Shown here: positions 16,627 through 24,566 of the stretch, piece after piece
Position numbering within the stretch: the first letter of the stretch is position 1
Layout of the letters: the number at the start of each line of letters is the position of its first letter
Assembly: GCA_026195255.1 (NCBI GenBank)
Contig: JAPHSS010000033.1
Coordinates: 1-43,048 of the forward strand
Direction of reading: 5' to 3'
DNA from: Gammaproteobacteria bacterium
GTDB lineage: Bacteria; Pseudomonadota; Gammaproteobacteria; SZUA-229
DNA length: 43,048 nt
Program-made: the position numbers and the translations under genes
The notes under the pieces: generated by a model
Seen by the model: the letters and a program-made list of their open reading frames with translations, nothing else
What the model was told of the DNA's origin: nothing
The model's database searches: none

Positions 16627-17019
16627 ATGATAAAGAATTCAGGTCATAAGGCATTAGTATTTATTGAAGAAATAGGACTACTTGTTATAGCTATTGCGAC
16701 AGTCATAGCAATGAGTTTTGAAATAGTATCAATGTTTAAAGCTATGCGGGTTACATTGGCTGACCTGCTGTTGCTTTTTATATACCTTGAAGTACTGGCT
16801 ATGGTTGGAATATATCTTAAGTCAGGAAAACTACCTGTTCGTATGCCTCTTTATATAGCGATTGTGGCTGTGGCTCGTTACATGATTATTGATATGAAAA
16901 ATCTGGATACGTTAAGGGTTCTCGGCCTTTCAGGATCAGTGCTTATACTTGTTATATCAATTCTCGCTCTCAGATATGGGCATACAAAGTTTCCATATGA
17001 TCGCGACGAAGGTAGTTAA
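16627..17019 (+). CDS. psiE: PsiE family membrane protein
   Basis: A 130-residue protein with four hydrophobic segments. EIGLLVIAIATVIAMSFEIV is the first; LADLLLLFIYLEVLAMVGIY carries the family-typical acidic residue in the second. GKLPVRMPLYIAIVAVAR and MIIDMKN follow, then a last helix VLILVISILALRYG. PsiE is phosphate-starvation-inducible in E. coli, with unknown function. An AGGA site precedes ATG 16627. It lies 112 bases after the TudS-YbgA gene and 64 bases before the methyltransferase operon, so it may connect the hemH arm with the lipid genes in one long transcript. Confidence 0.85.
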   Translation: MIKNSGHKALVFIEEIGLLVIAIATVIAMSFEIVSMFKAMRVTLADLLLLFIYLEVLAMVGIYLKSGKLPVRMPLYIAIVAVARYMIIDMKNLDTLRVLGLSGSVLILVISILALRYGHTKFPYDRDEGS

Positions 17020-17083
17020 AAGGTAATAATGGTAGAACAAATAAAAAATATGACTAATGTAAAAATTAATTGGAGATTTGAAG

Positions 17084-18127
17084 ATGAGCATCAATGCACA
17101 GCGCGGGATTAACTGGGTAGAGCAAGGATATGTTCCAGATACGATAGTTCGGAAAGGAATTCGTCGTTTACTAAAGCAGCGATTGCTTGAAATTAATGCA
17201 GATGATACGGAAGTATCTACGCAATATAAACATTTATTTATTGAGGCGATGAAAAAGTCACCGATTGCCCTGTCTCCAGAAAAAGCTAACGAGCAGCATT
17301 ATGAAGTACCTGCTGAATTTTATGATCTGGTTCTAGGTGAATACAATAAATATAGTTGCTGTTACTGGGATGAAACCACAAAAAATTTAACCCAGGCTGA
17401 AGATAAAGCTTTACAGATGACCTGTAATCACGCTGATCTTGAAAATGGTCTGACAATTCTAGAGTTGGGTTGTGGCTGGGGTTCTTTAACCTTATGGATG
17501 GCACAACATTATCCTTTAAGTCAAATCACTGCTGTATCTAATTCTCACTCACAGAAAGAGTTTATTCTAAAGAAGGCAGATACGATGGGTCTTGAAAATA
17601 TACAGGTCATCACATGTGATATGAATGATTTTAATACAGCAGAAAAATTTGATCGTGTTGTATCTGTTGAAATGTTCGAGCATATGCGTAATTGGAAGCA
17701 GTTATACAAGCAAGTATCAACATGGTTAAAGGATGATGGTAAGTTCTTCAAGCATGTCTTCTCGCATCGTCTAGTGCCTTATAGCTTTGAAGTAAAAGAC
17801 AGTAGTGACTGGATGAGTGAGTATTTTTTTACTGGCGGTATGATGCCAAGTGATGATCTTCCTTTATATTTTCAACAGCATTTAAATATTAATAAAAGCT
17901 GGACATGGAGTGGTGAGCATTATGAAAAAACATCTAATGCCTGGCTTGAAAGAATGGATAAAAACAAACAGGTTTTGATGCCAGTTTTTAAAACGGCCTA
18001 TGGTGATGATCAAGCAAATGTATGGTGGGTGCGCTGGAGATTGTTTTTTATGGCCTGTGCAGAGCTTTTTGCATATGACAACGGCCAGCAATGGCATGTA
18101 ACGCATTACTTATTTAACAAGGCGTAA
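17084..18127 (+). CDS. Cyclopropane-synthase-like SAM methyltransferase (first copy)
   Basis: A 347-residue protein. ATG 17084 is used because TGGAGA lies 7 bases upstream; a TTG six bases earlier is less likely. Motifs are ANEQHYEVPAEFYDLVLG, NKYSCCYWDE, the SAM-binding ILELGCGWGSLTLWMA, VSNSHSQKEFI and VVSVEMFEHMRNW. It lacks the N-terminal domain of full CFA synthases and fits the shorter mycolic/CFA-like branch. It keeps YSCCYW, where the Cys corresponds to the bicarbonate-binding Cys of E. coli CFA synthase as I recall it. The substrate is probably an unsaturated fatty acyl chain in membrane lipid. It is first in the tightly packed lipid operon, 3 bases before the DUF2878 gene. Confidence 0.88.
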   Translation: MSINAQRGINWVEQGYVPDTIVRKGIRRLLKQRLLEINADDTEVSTQYKHLFIEAMKKSPIALSPEKANEQHYEVPAEFYDLVLGEYNKYSCCYWDETTKNLTQAEDKALQMTCNHADLENGLTILELGCGWGSLTLWMAQHYPLSQITAVSNSHSQKEFILKKADTMGLENIQVITCDMNDFNTAEKFDRVVSVEMFEHMRNWKQLYKQVSTWLKDDGKFFKHVFSHRLVPYSFEVKDSSDWMSEYFFTGGMMPSDDLPLYFQQHLNINKSWTWSGEHYEKTSNAWLERMDKNKQVLMPVFKTAYGDDQANVWWVRWRLFFMACAELFAYDNGQQWHVTHYLFNKA

Positions 18128-18130
18128 GTA

Positions 18131-18673
18131 ATGAATAGCCAGAAACAAATCATAGTCAATTTCATTCTCTTTCAGCTTGGCTGGTTCAGTTGTGTATTGA
18201 TGGCTGCTCAGGGGTTACCCGAAACAGGTATTGTTATGGTGCTGTTACTTGTTTGTATTCAGTTTTTTCTGGCAACAAATCGTAAGAATTTATTAATTCT
18301 TATAACCATTGTTACTGTTATCGGTAGTGCATGGGACAGCGTAATGACGTCTTTAGGGGTCCTGGTGTTCGAAGCAGGCATGATAGTTAGCTTTCTGGCA
18401 CCAGGATGGATTATTGCTATGTGGTTAATGTTCGCGACTACTCTAAATATTTCATTTCGTTGGTTATTTGGTCGTTACTGGCTAGCCATGTTGTTAGGTG
18501 CTATTTGCGGGCCTTTAACTTATCAGGCGGGGGCCGCAATGAGTGCTGTAGTGATTCCTGATAATTTATTGGCTAATAGTGTTATAGCTGCTGGCTGGGC
18601 TTTTTTAATGCCTTTATATATTAAATTGGCGGAGAGGCTTTATGTTGATGAAGTTACTGGAGGCAAGCTATGA
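18131..18673 (+). CDS. DUF2878 integral membrane protein
   Basis: A 180-residue protein with about six hydrophobic segments, beginning VNFILFQLGWFSCVLMAAQG, with SAWDSVMTSLGVLVF in the middle and GPLTYQAGAAMSAV near the C-terminus, as in DUF2878. Biochemical function is unknown. The family is almost always found with COG2907, DUF1365, DUF1295 and CFA-like genes, in clusters controlled by RpoE-ChrR or by MerR photoreceptors. Its stop overlaps the next ATG by 4 bases, indicating coupled translation. Confidence 0.85.
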   Translation: MNSQKQIIVNFILFQLGWFSCVLMAAQGLPETGIVMVLLLVCIQFFLATNRKNLLILITIVTVIGSAWDSVMTSLGVLVFEAGMIVSFLAPGWIIAMWLMFATTLNISFRWLFGRYWLAMLLGAICGPLTYQAGAAMSAVVIPDNLLANSVIAAGWAFLMPLYIKLAERLYVDEVTGGKL

Positions 18674-19452
18674 ATATTATCAGCCAATCAATTGGTGTAT
18701 TAATTCCAATGCTTATTGTGGGTGCAGTATTTTGGATTATAAGCTTGATAAAAAAAGATGTCAGTGTTGTTGATAGTTTATGGTCACTTTTTTTCATTAT
18801 TGCGGCCTTAGCCGTTGTTAATGAGCTGGCAGTGATTTCAGATAGAGCCAAGTTGGTTTTGTTGTTAGTTATTATATGGGGTTTACGATTGTCTGCATAT
18901 ATTACTCTACGACATTGGGGTCATGAAGAAGATCATCGTTATCAAACTATTAGAAAAAATAATCAGCCCGGTTTTGCATTTAAAAGTTTGTATATGATAT
19001 TTGTTTTTCAGGCACTGGTAGCCTGGGTAGTAGCATTGCCCTTGTTTTATGCAATGAATTCTACTGCTCCATTAACACTTTTAGATGGTCTGGCTGTATT
19101 GCTTTGGCTGGTGGGTATGTTTTTCGAGATTGTATCAGATTATCAACTCTATCAGTTTAAAAAGAATCCGGATAATAAAGGAAAAATTCTAACCCAGGGC
19201 CTATGGAAATATTCAAGGCACCCAAATTATTTTGGTGAGTTTTCAGTGTGGTGGGGCTTCTTTGTATTTTCATTATCTAATGATGGTTATATATCCATTA
19301 TTTCCCCACTACTCATGACATTTCTGTTGCTTAAGTTTTCAGGTGTGAGTCTATTAGAGAAAACTATGAAAGCAAGACCGGGTTATGAACTCTATATGAA
19401 AAATACCAATGCCTTTATTCCTGGCGCTGCAAATAAGCAAGGTAAGTTATGA
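18670..19452 (+). CDS. DUF1295 (steroid 5-alpha-reductase-like) membrane protein
   Basis: A 260-residue polytopic membrane protein. It has the early VVDSLWSLFF segment, the loop RLSAYITLRHWGHEEDHRY and the C-terminal signature GLWKYSRHPNYFGEFSVWWG, typical of the DUF1295/ICMT-like reductase and methyltransferase fold. A lipid or isoprenoid reductase activity is a reasonable guess, not demonstrated. It overlaps both neighbours by 4 bases (ATGA on each side), so it is firmly part of the lipid operon. Confidence 0.92.
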   Translation: MNIISQSIGVLIPMLIVGAVFWIISLIKKDVSVVDSLWSLFFIIAALAVVNELAVISDRAKLVLLLVIIWGLRLSAYITLRHWGHEEDHRYQTIRKNNQPGFAFKSLYMIFVFQALVAWVVALPLFYAMNSTAPLTLLDGLAVLLWLVGMFFEIVSDYQLYQFKKNPDNKGKILTQGLWKYSRHPNYFGEFSVWWGFFVFSLSNDGYISIISPLLMTFLLLKFSGVSLLEKTMKARPGYELYMKNTNAFIPGAANKQGKL

Positions 19453-20129
19453 ATATCAAGAAAACTATTTTTAATGTGTTAGCTGTTAGTTTATCAATAA
19501 TTTCTTTTAGTTCTTATGCAATTTTGAAGAATGACTTAACAGGTTCAAAAAAGAACTGGCAGTTTATTGCTTATCTAGATAATTCAAAAATTGGTTATCA
19601 TAATTTTGAAGTCAATATTAGTGATAGTAAAATTACGGTTAAAACTCAAGCAGTATTCGATGTTACTTTCATGTTTATTCCTGTTTTTAAATATGAACAT
19701 AGTAATTTTGAGGTTTGGAATAATGGATGTTTAGTTAAACTTAACTCTACTACTAACAATGATGGTGAAGATTTGTTTGTTAATTTACTTAATAGTGACG
19801 GATTTACGTATATTCAAACACCAGGTAAAAAACTATCGAAACCTGACTGTGTGAGAAGTTTTGCTTATTGGGATGAAGAGTTGATTAAGTCAAAAGTGTT
19901 AATGAATACACAATCCGGTGAATTACTTGATGTGACTCATACGCTTGTAGGAACGGAGAAAATTCTCATAAATGACAATCTAATAGATACAAAACGATAC
20001 CAGTTGCAAGGTAAAGACGAGAAGGGAATCGATATAGATATCAGTCTTTGGTACAACAAGAATAATCATTGGGTAGCACTTGAATCCAGGCTCGAAAATG
20101 GTCGCATTCTTCGCTATCAATTGAAGTAG
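19449..20129 (+). CDS. Exported DUF6134-like protein
   Basis: A 226-residue protein with a signal peptide (about residues 1-24, ending SSYA). The mature part is rich in beta-strand: WQFIAYLDNSKIGYHNFEVN, FMFIPVFKYEHSNFEVW, then LVKLNSTTNNDGE. It closes with a strand pair around WYNKNNHWVALESRLENGR. This resembles DUF6134 proteins found in the same lipid clusters, with an overall layout like periplasmic lipid- or polyisoprenoid-binding proteins. Its function is unknown. It overlaps the DUF1295 gene and is 11 bases upstream of the lipocalin gene. Confidence 0.75.
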   Translation: MNIKKTIFNVLAVSLSIISFSSYAILKNDLTGSKKNWQFIAYLDNSKIGYHNFEVNISDSKITVKTQAVFDVTFMFIPVFKYEHSNFEVWNNGCLVKLNSTTNNDGEDLFVNLLNSDGFTYIQTPGKKLSKPDCVRSFAYWDEELIKSKVLMNTQSGELLDVTHTLVGTEKILINDNLIDTKRYQLQGKDEKGIDIDISLWYNKNNHWVALESRLENGRILRYQLK

Positions 20130-20140
20130 GAGATAAAACA

Positions 20141-20701
20141 ATGAAGTTGCTAATAATAATTACATTCATGTTGTTTTTACAGGCTTGTTCGTTTACGCCA
20201 GACAAACCAGTACCTCTCGCAAAGAGTGTCGACCTAAATAGGTTTATGGGTGATTGGTATGTAATAGCTAACATTCCTACTTTTATAGAAAAGGGTGCTC
20301 ACAACGCTATTGAATCATATGCCTTAAATGAAGATGGCAGTATTGCAACTACCTTTAGATTTAATCAGGATTCATTTGATGGTGAATTGAAAACATATAA
20401 ACCGACTGGTTTTGTGAGTGATCATAATAATAGTGAATGGGGTATGCAGTTTATCTGGCCCATTAAGGCTGAATTCCTTATTGCTTATCTCAGTGATGAC
20501 TATCAACACACTATTATTGCACGCTCAGCACGTGACTATCTCTGGGTGATGAGTCGCTCACCAGATATAGATGATGATCTTTATGAATCTTTAGTACAGC
20601 GCTCTGTTGATATGGGTTATTCACGTGAGCAGATACAAAAAGTGCCACATCAAAGCTCATCTTTAAAAAATAAATCCACGATTCTCAGGGAGGCTAAATA
20701 A
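20141..20701 (+). CDS. blc: Outer-membrane lipocalin lipoprotein (Blc-like)
   Basis: A 186-residue protein with a lipoprotein signal ending LFLQAC (acylated Cys16). The lipocalin signature VDLNRFMGDWYVIANIPTFI gives the GxW motif, followed by NAIESYALNEDGSIATTFRF, WPIKAEFLIAYLSDDY, and YLWVMSRSP near the end, as in bacterial Blc. Blc binds fatty acids and lysophospholipids at the outer membrane, so it may carry or store the lipids modified by its neighbours. An AGGAG site precedes ATG 20141, and the stop overlaps the next ATG (TAATG). Confidence 0.93.
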   Translation: MKLLIIITFMLFLQACSFTPDKPVPLAKSVDLNRFMGDWYVIANIPTFIEKGAHNAIESYALNEDGSIATTFRFNQDSFDGELKTYKPTGFVSDHNNSEWGMQFIWPIKAEFLIAYLSDDYQHTIIARSARDYLWVMSRSPDIDDDLYESLVQRSVDMGYSREQIQKVPHQSSSLKNKSTILREAK

Positions 20702-21978
20702 TGAAAGTAGCAATTATAGGCAGCGGCATTTCAGGTAACGTGCTCGCTTATCACCTAAATAAGGAACACGATATTACTGTATTTGAAGCCAGTGATTATA
20801 TTGGTGGTCATACACATACTCATGATGTTTATGTTCAGGGGCAGCAATATGCAGTGGATACAGGTTTCATTGTTCACAATAATCTGACTTATCCTCATTT
20901 TATAAGTTTACTTGAGGAGCTAGGTGTAGAAAGACAAAAGTCGACTATGAGTTTCAGTGTGAAATGTGAAAAAAGCGGGCTTGAATATAACGGCAATAAT
21001 CTTAATTCATTGTTTGCACAACGTAGAAATTTATTACGCCCATCGTTTTATAAAATGATAGGTGATATTTTACGATTTAATAAAGAATCAATTAGTTTAC
21101 TTGAAACACCTGAGAATGATATTGGTCTTGGTGATTATCTTCAGCAGAATGGTTATTCTTCACAGTTTATTGAACATTATATTATTCCTATGGGCTCTGC
21201 TATCTGGTCCTCAAGTTATGAACAGATGCTGAAGTTTTCTGCTCATTTCTTTATACGATTCTTTCATAATCATGGTTTGCTTAATGTAACTGATAGACCA
21301 GACTGGTATGTTATTAAAGGCGGGTCAAGTGCCTACCTTGATAAATTAACAGAAGGTTACCATAATAAAATTCGACTTAACTCGCCTGTTAGACAGGTTA
21401 AAAGGTTTGAAAACCATATTGAAATTACCACTGACGCTATGTCTGCTGAAAAATTTGATTATGTTTTCTTTGCCTGTCACAGCGATCAGGCACTTAATAT
21501 GCTTGATCAGGCTGATGTATTTGAAACGCAAATATTGTCATCTTTTCCTTATCAAAGTAATGATGTGGTTTTGCATACAGATACAGCGTTACTTCCGAAA
21601 AGGAAACTGGCCTGGGCATCCTGGAATTATCATCGGCTAGAGAGCCAAACCAGGCCAGTAGCAGTGACTTACAATATGAATATATTACAGGGTCTTGATT
21701 GCCCTGAAACATTCTGCGTAACCCTCAATCATTCTGATGTTATTGATGAATCAAAAATTATTAAACGTCTTAATTATATGCACCCGGTTTTTACACAGGA
21801 CACACTGGATGCACAAAAACAGCGTTCTAGTTTAAATGGCTTGAACCGATGTTTCTATGCAGGTGCTTATTGGCGTTATGGATTTCATGAAGATGGTGTT
21901 GTCAGCGCATTAGATGCAATTAGTGACTTTAAGGAGCAGCTGTATTATGCACAGCAAAATATACGTCGGGCAGGTTAA
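20701..21978 (+). CDS. COG2907 FAD/NAD-binding amine-oxidase-like oxidoreductase
   Basis: A 425-residue flavoprotein. Dinucleotide-binding motif KVAIIGSGISGNVLAYHL is at the N-terminus, followed by VFEASDYIGGHTHTHDV and DTGFIVHNNLTYPHF. The middle has PMGSAIWSSSYEQMLKFSAH, VIKGGSSAYLDKL, and the C-terminus the FAD-closing GAYWRYGFHEDGVVSAL. In Rhodobacter a gene of this family lies in the singlet-oxygen regulon, and such genes have been linked to synthesis of methylated or furan fatty acids. A lipid desaturase or oxidase role is the best guess. A strong AGGGAGG site precedes the ATG, and its end overlaps the DUF1365 gene by 32 bases. Confidence 0.92.
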   Translation: MKVAIIGSGISGNVLAYHLNKEHDITVFEASDYIGGHTHTHDVYVQGQQYAVDTGFIVHNNLTYPHFISLLEELGVERQKSTMSFSVKCEKSGLEYNGNNLNSLFAQRRNLLRPSFYKMIGDILRFNKESISLLETPENDIGLGDYLQQNGYSSQFIEHYIIPMGSAIWSSSYEQMLKFSAHFFIRFFHNHGLLNVTDRPDWYVIKGGSSAYLDKLTEGYHNKIRLNSPVRQVKRFENHIEITTDAMSAEKFDYVFFACHSDQALNMLDQADVFETQILSSFPYQSNDVVLHTDTALLPKRKLAWASWNYHRLESQTRPVAVTYNMNILQGLDCPETFCVTLNHSDVIDESKIIKRLNYMHPVFTQDTLDAQKQRSSLNGLNRCFYAGAYWRYGFHEDGVVSALDAISDFKEQLYYAQQNIRRAG

Positions 21979-22750
21979 TCATAAACGCTATTTACCTCAT
22001 GAGCATGGTTTCACTTATCGCATGTTTATGATGTATCTCGATCTTGATGAGTTACCTAATTTATTTGATCGATTTATATTCTGGTCAGCAAAACGTTTTA
22101 ATCTTGCTTACTTTAATCGAAAACTTCATATGGGTGACGAGAAAGAGTCATTGAAACAGTCTGTTCTTGATCTGGTATATAAACAGGAAAACATCAAATT
22201 AAATGGCCCGGTGAGATTGTTGACTCATCTTAGTTATTTTGGTTTTGGTTTTAATCCAGCGAGTTTTTATTATTGCTTCGATGAAACAGGTGAGAGGGTA
22301 GAGGTTATTGTTGTAGAAGTAAATAATACCCCCTGGGGTGAGCAGTTCTGTTATGTATTGCCTGCTACTAAATCAAGTCATACATCTAAACATGTTCATG
22401 AATTGAGTAAAGAGTTTCATGTTTCACCCTTCAATTCCATGGATCAAGATTATGAATGGCGTCTATCTGATCCGGGGGAGCATTTATCTGTATATATGAA
22501 AAACAACGCAGATGGTGAAAAAATATTTGATGCGGTGCTTGTTTTACGTAGTCTGGATATCAATAGTTTGAGTCTTGCAAAAATGTTGACAGGATTTCCA
22601 TTTATGACGCTCAAAGTTATTACAGCAATCTACTTTGAGGCACTGAAATTATGGCTAAAACGAACACCGATTTTTGATCATTCATTTGATCACCCTGTCG
22701 ATCAAGCAGGGAAAAATTATATAAACACGACCAAAAATAAAGAGGTTTAG
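21947..22750 (+). CDS. DUF1365 family protein
   Basis: A 267-residue protein. ATG 21947 is chosen because AAGGAG lies about 10 bases before it and the product then begins with the family-typical SKIYVGQVNHKRYLPHEHGF. Further motifs are FRMF-type YRMFMMYLDLDELP, the central LTHLSYFGFGFNPASFYYCF, NNTPWGEQFCYVLP, KEFHVSPFNSMDQDYEWR, and FPFMTLKVITAIYFEALKLW. DUF1365 proteins nearly always pair with COG2907 and CFA-like enzymes; their reaction is unknown, although a hydrophobic-ligand role is suspected. The 32-base overlap with the gene before and 2-base gap to the gene after show tight coupling. Confidence 0.93.
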   Translation: MHSKIYVGQVNHKRYLPHEHGFTYRMFMMYLDLDELPNLFDRFIFWSAKRFNLAYFNRKLHMGDEKESLKQSVLDLVYKQENIKLNGPVRLLTHLSYFGFGFNPASFYYCFDETGERVEVIVVEVNNTPWGEQFCYVLPATKSSHTSKHVHELSKEFHVSPFNSMDQDYEWRLSDPGEHLSVYMKNNADGEKIFDAVLVLRSLDINSLSLAKMLTGFPFMTLKVITAIYFEALKLWLKRTPIFDHSFDHPVDQAGKNYINTTKNKEV

Positions 22751-22752
22751 GC

Positions 22753-24000
22753 ATGAAAAACAATATTCTAACATCCATACAAAATCAAATTAAAGTAAAA
22801 CCTCGTTTATTAAACCAGCTGGCAAAACGCATTGTATTAACAAAGCTTGAATACATGAATACGGGGCTTTTACAGATTGTTGATGGTGGCCAAATATTTG
22901 AGTTTGGTGATCTGAACTTAAGTGATTTAAAAGCAACTATAACCGTTAGAGATTCTTCTTTTTATAGTTCACTGGCTTTTGGTGGTAGCGTCGGAGTAGG
23001 TGAGGCCTATGTTCGAGGTGACTGGGATTGTAGCGATCTCACTACTTTGATTCGTCTTATGGTTATTAATAGAGACGTACTTGATGATGTTGATAAGGGT
23101 AGCAGCAGTATTAGTGGCATTATTAATAAGAGTTTCCACTGGTTAAATAAGAATACACGAACTGGAAGTAAGCGTAATATCTCTGCGCATTATGATATTG
23201 GTAATGACCTATTTAAACTCATGCTGGATAACACCATGATGTATTCCTCTGCTGTATATGCAAATTCAGAGTCCAGCCTTGAAGAGGCTTCGATTAATAA
23301 AATGCAGAAGCTGTGTCAAAAACTCGAACTGTCTGAGCAAGACCACCTTCTTGAAATAGGCACTGGTTGGGGTGGGCTGGCCATTTATGCAGCAAGTCAT
23401 TATGGTTGTCGTGTTACCACCACAACGATTTCCAAACAACAGTATGATTATACGAATCAGTTAATTAAAGAGAAAGGACTTCAAGATAAAATAACACTGT
23501 TATTAGAAGATTATCGTGATTTGCAGGGCCAGTATGACAAGCTCGTATCAGTTGAAATGATTGAAGCTGTAGGGCTAGAGCACCTGGATGTTTATTTTGA
23601 AAAATGTTCTAGTCTGTTAAAACCTGAAGGTCTGATGTGTTTGCAGGCTATTACCATTCAGGATCAGCGTTATCAACAGGCTAAAAATGAAGTCGACTTT
23701 ATCCAGAAATATATATTCCCCGGAGGCAGTCTACCTTCTATCACCGCCATCAGTCAGGCCCTAACTCAAGCAACAGATATGTCTATCTATAATATTGAAG
23801 ATATTGGGCATCACTATGCAAGAACTCTACGTGACTGGCGTGAACGATTTTTTCATTATGAAAATAAAATAAAAAAACTCGGTTATGATGAGTCTTTTAT
23901 TCGTTTATGGGAGTTTTACCTGTGTTATTGCGAAGGAGGTTTCATGGAAAGATCTATTAGCACTGTTCAGGCTGTAATTAGTAAGCCTTCATATAGATAG
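22753..24000 (+). CDS. Cyclopropane-fatty-acyl-phospholipid synthase-like methyltransferase (second copy)
   Basis: A 415-residue full-length COG2230 protein with the N-terminal lipid-binding domain (about 20-120, GGSVGVGEAYVRGDW) and catalytic domain. ISAHYDIGNDLFKLMLDNTM opens the latter; LLEIGTGWGGLAIYAA binds SAM; VSVEMIEAVG follows; then IFPGGSLPSI. At the E. coli bicarbonate-site positions as I recall them, YSC is YSS here and LLHTI is CLQAI, so Cys and His are both replaced. This fits the branch that methylates without closing a cyclopropane (UfaM-like) better than a true CFA synthase. It is the last gene of the lipid operon. Confidence 0.93.
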   Translation: MKNNILTSIQNQIKVKPRLLNQLAKRIVLTKLEYMNTGLLQIVDGGQIFEFGDLNLSDLKATITVRDSSFYSSLAFGGSVGVGEAYVRGDWDCSDLTTLIRLMVINRDVLDDVDKGSSSISGIINKSFHWLNKNTRTGSKRNISAHYDIGNDLFKLMLDNTMMYSSAVYANSESSLEEASINKMQKLCQKLELSEQDHLLEIGTGWGGLAIYAASHYGCRVTTTTISKQQYDYTNQLIKEKGLQDKITLLLEDYRDLQGQYDKLVSVEMIEAVGLEHLDVYFEKCSSLLKPEGLMCLQAITIQDQRYQQAKNEVDFIQKYIFPGGSLPSITAISQALTQATDMSIYNIEDIGHHYARTLRDWRERFFHYENKIKKLGYDESFIRLWEFYLCYCEGGFMERSISTVQAVISKPSYR

Positions 24001-24566
24001 TGTTAACATAATGTACGGTATAGAGCCTCATGCTTATATGCGTGAAATATCTTTAAATATGCATGATCTGGTTAATAGGTAATAAATAGAAAGCGTGCTG
24101 GATGAGATTGAATATTTATTTGAAGTCATTCTTCCTGATATGCTGGATAATGCGGAAATATTTATCAAAATACTGCGAAAGATATTTAGCTATGCCAGTT
24201 TAAGAACATGGGTGTTAATAAAGTAAACTGTTATACGTTTCGTAGGGTTAATCATAATGAGTACTGGCCGATTGATGAGAGTGTATTCGCGTAAGTGACT
24301 ATATCCACTGAATTGCTCATTGTTTGTTAACTTTACAAAATATTTCAAAAAAAATTGATATTTTAACTATTGATGTATTCCCATAGCCGTCTGCTTGGGT
24401 GTTTGGGCCGAGTCTAATCTACTGAGAATATCCTTTATCCTGATGCATAGAAACAGGGGTGTTATATTTATTATACTTGGTATACTGGTGCAGATTACGA
24501 CTTACTTAGTTTTATAATTTAGTCTATTTTTTATCCTTACGTTTTTAAGATATTAATGAGTTTAAA
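24001..24566. other. Intergenic region with decayed coding fragments
   Basis: After the lipid operon come 566 bases without an intact gene. One fragment (24011-24082) is listed separately. A second open stretch without a start (about 24091-24225) would encode LDEIEYLFEVILPDMLDNAE and ends at a TAA; its origin is not recognised. No terminator with a T-run is seen. Confidence 0.5.
24011..24082 (+). pseudogene. Possible IS66-type transposase tail
   Basis: A 23-residue frame contains YGIEPHAYMREI, which resembles the C-terminal xGIEPxAYLRxVL motif of IS66 family transposases. The rest of the element is missing. The match is short, so it could be chance. Confidence 0.3.

Noticed and set aside
17030-17115. 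27-codon frame ahead of the first methyltransferase
   Set aside because: It overlaps the real start and ribosome site in another frame and has no motif; not supported as a leader peptide.
20041-20274. Minus-strand frames inside the lipid operon
   Set aside because: These are antisense shadows of well-supported genes; codon pattern and overlap argue against coding.
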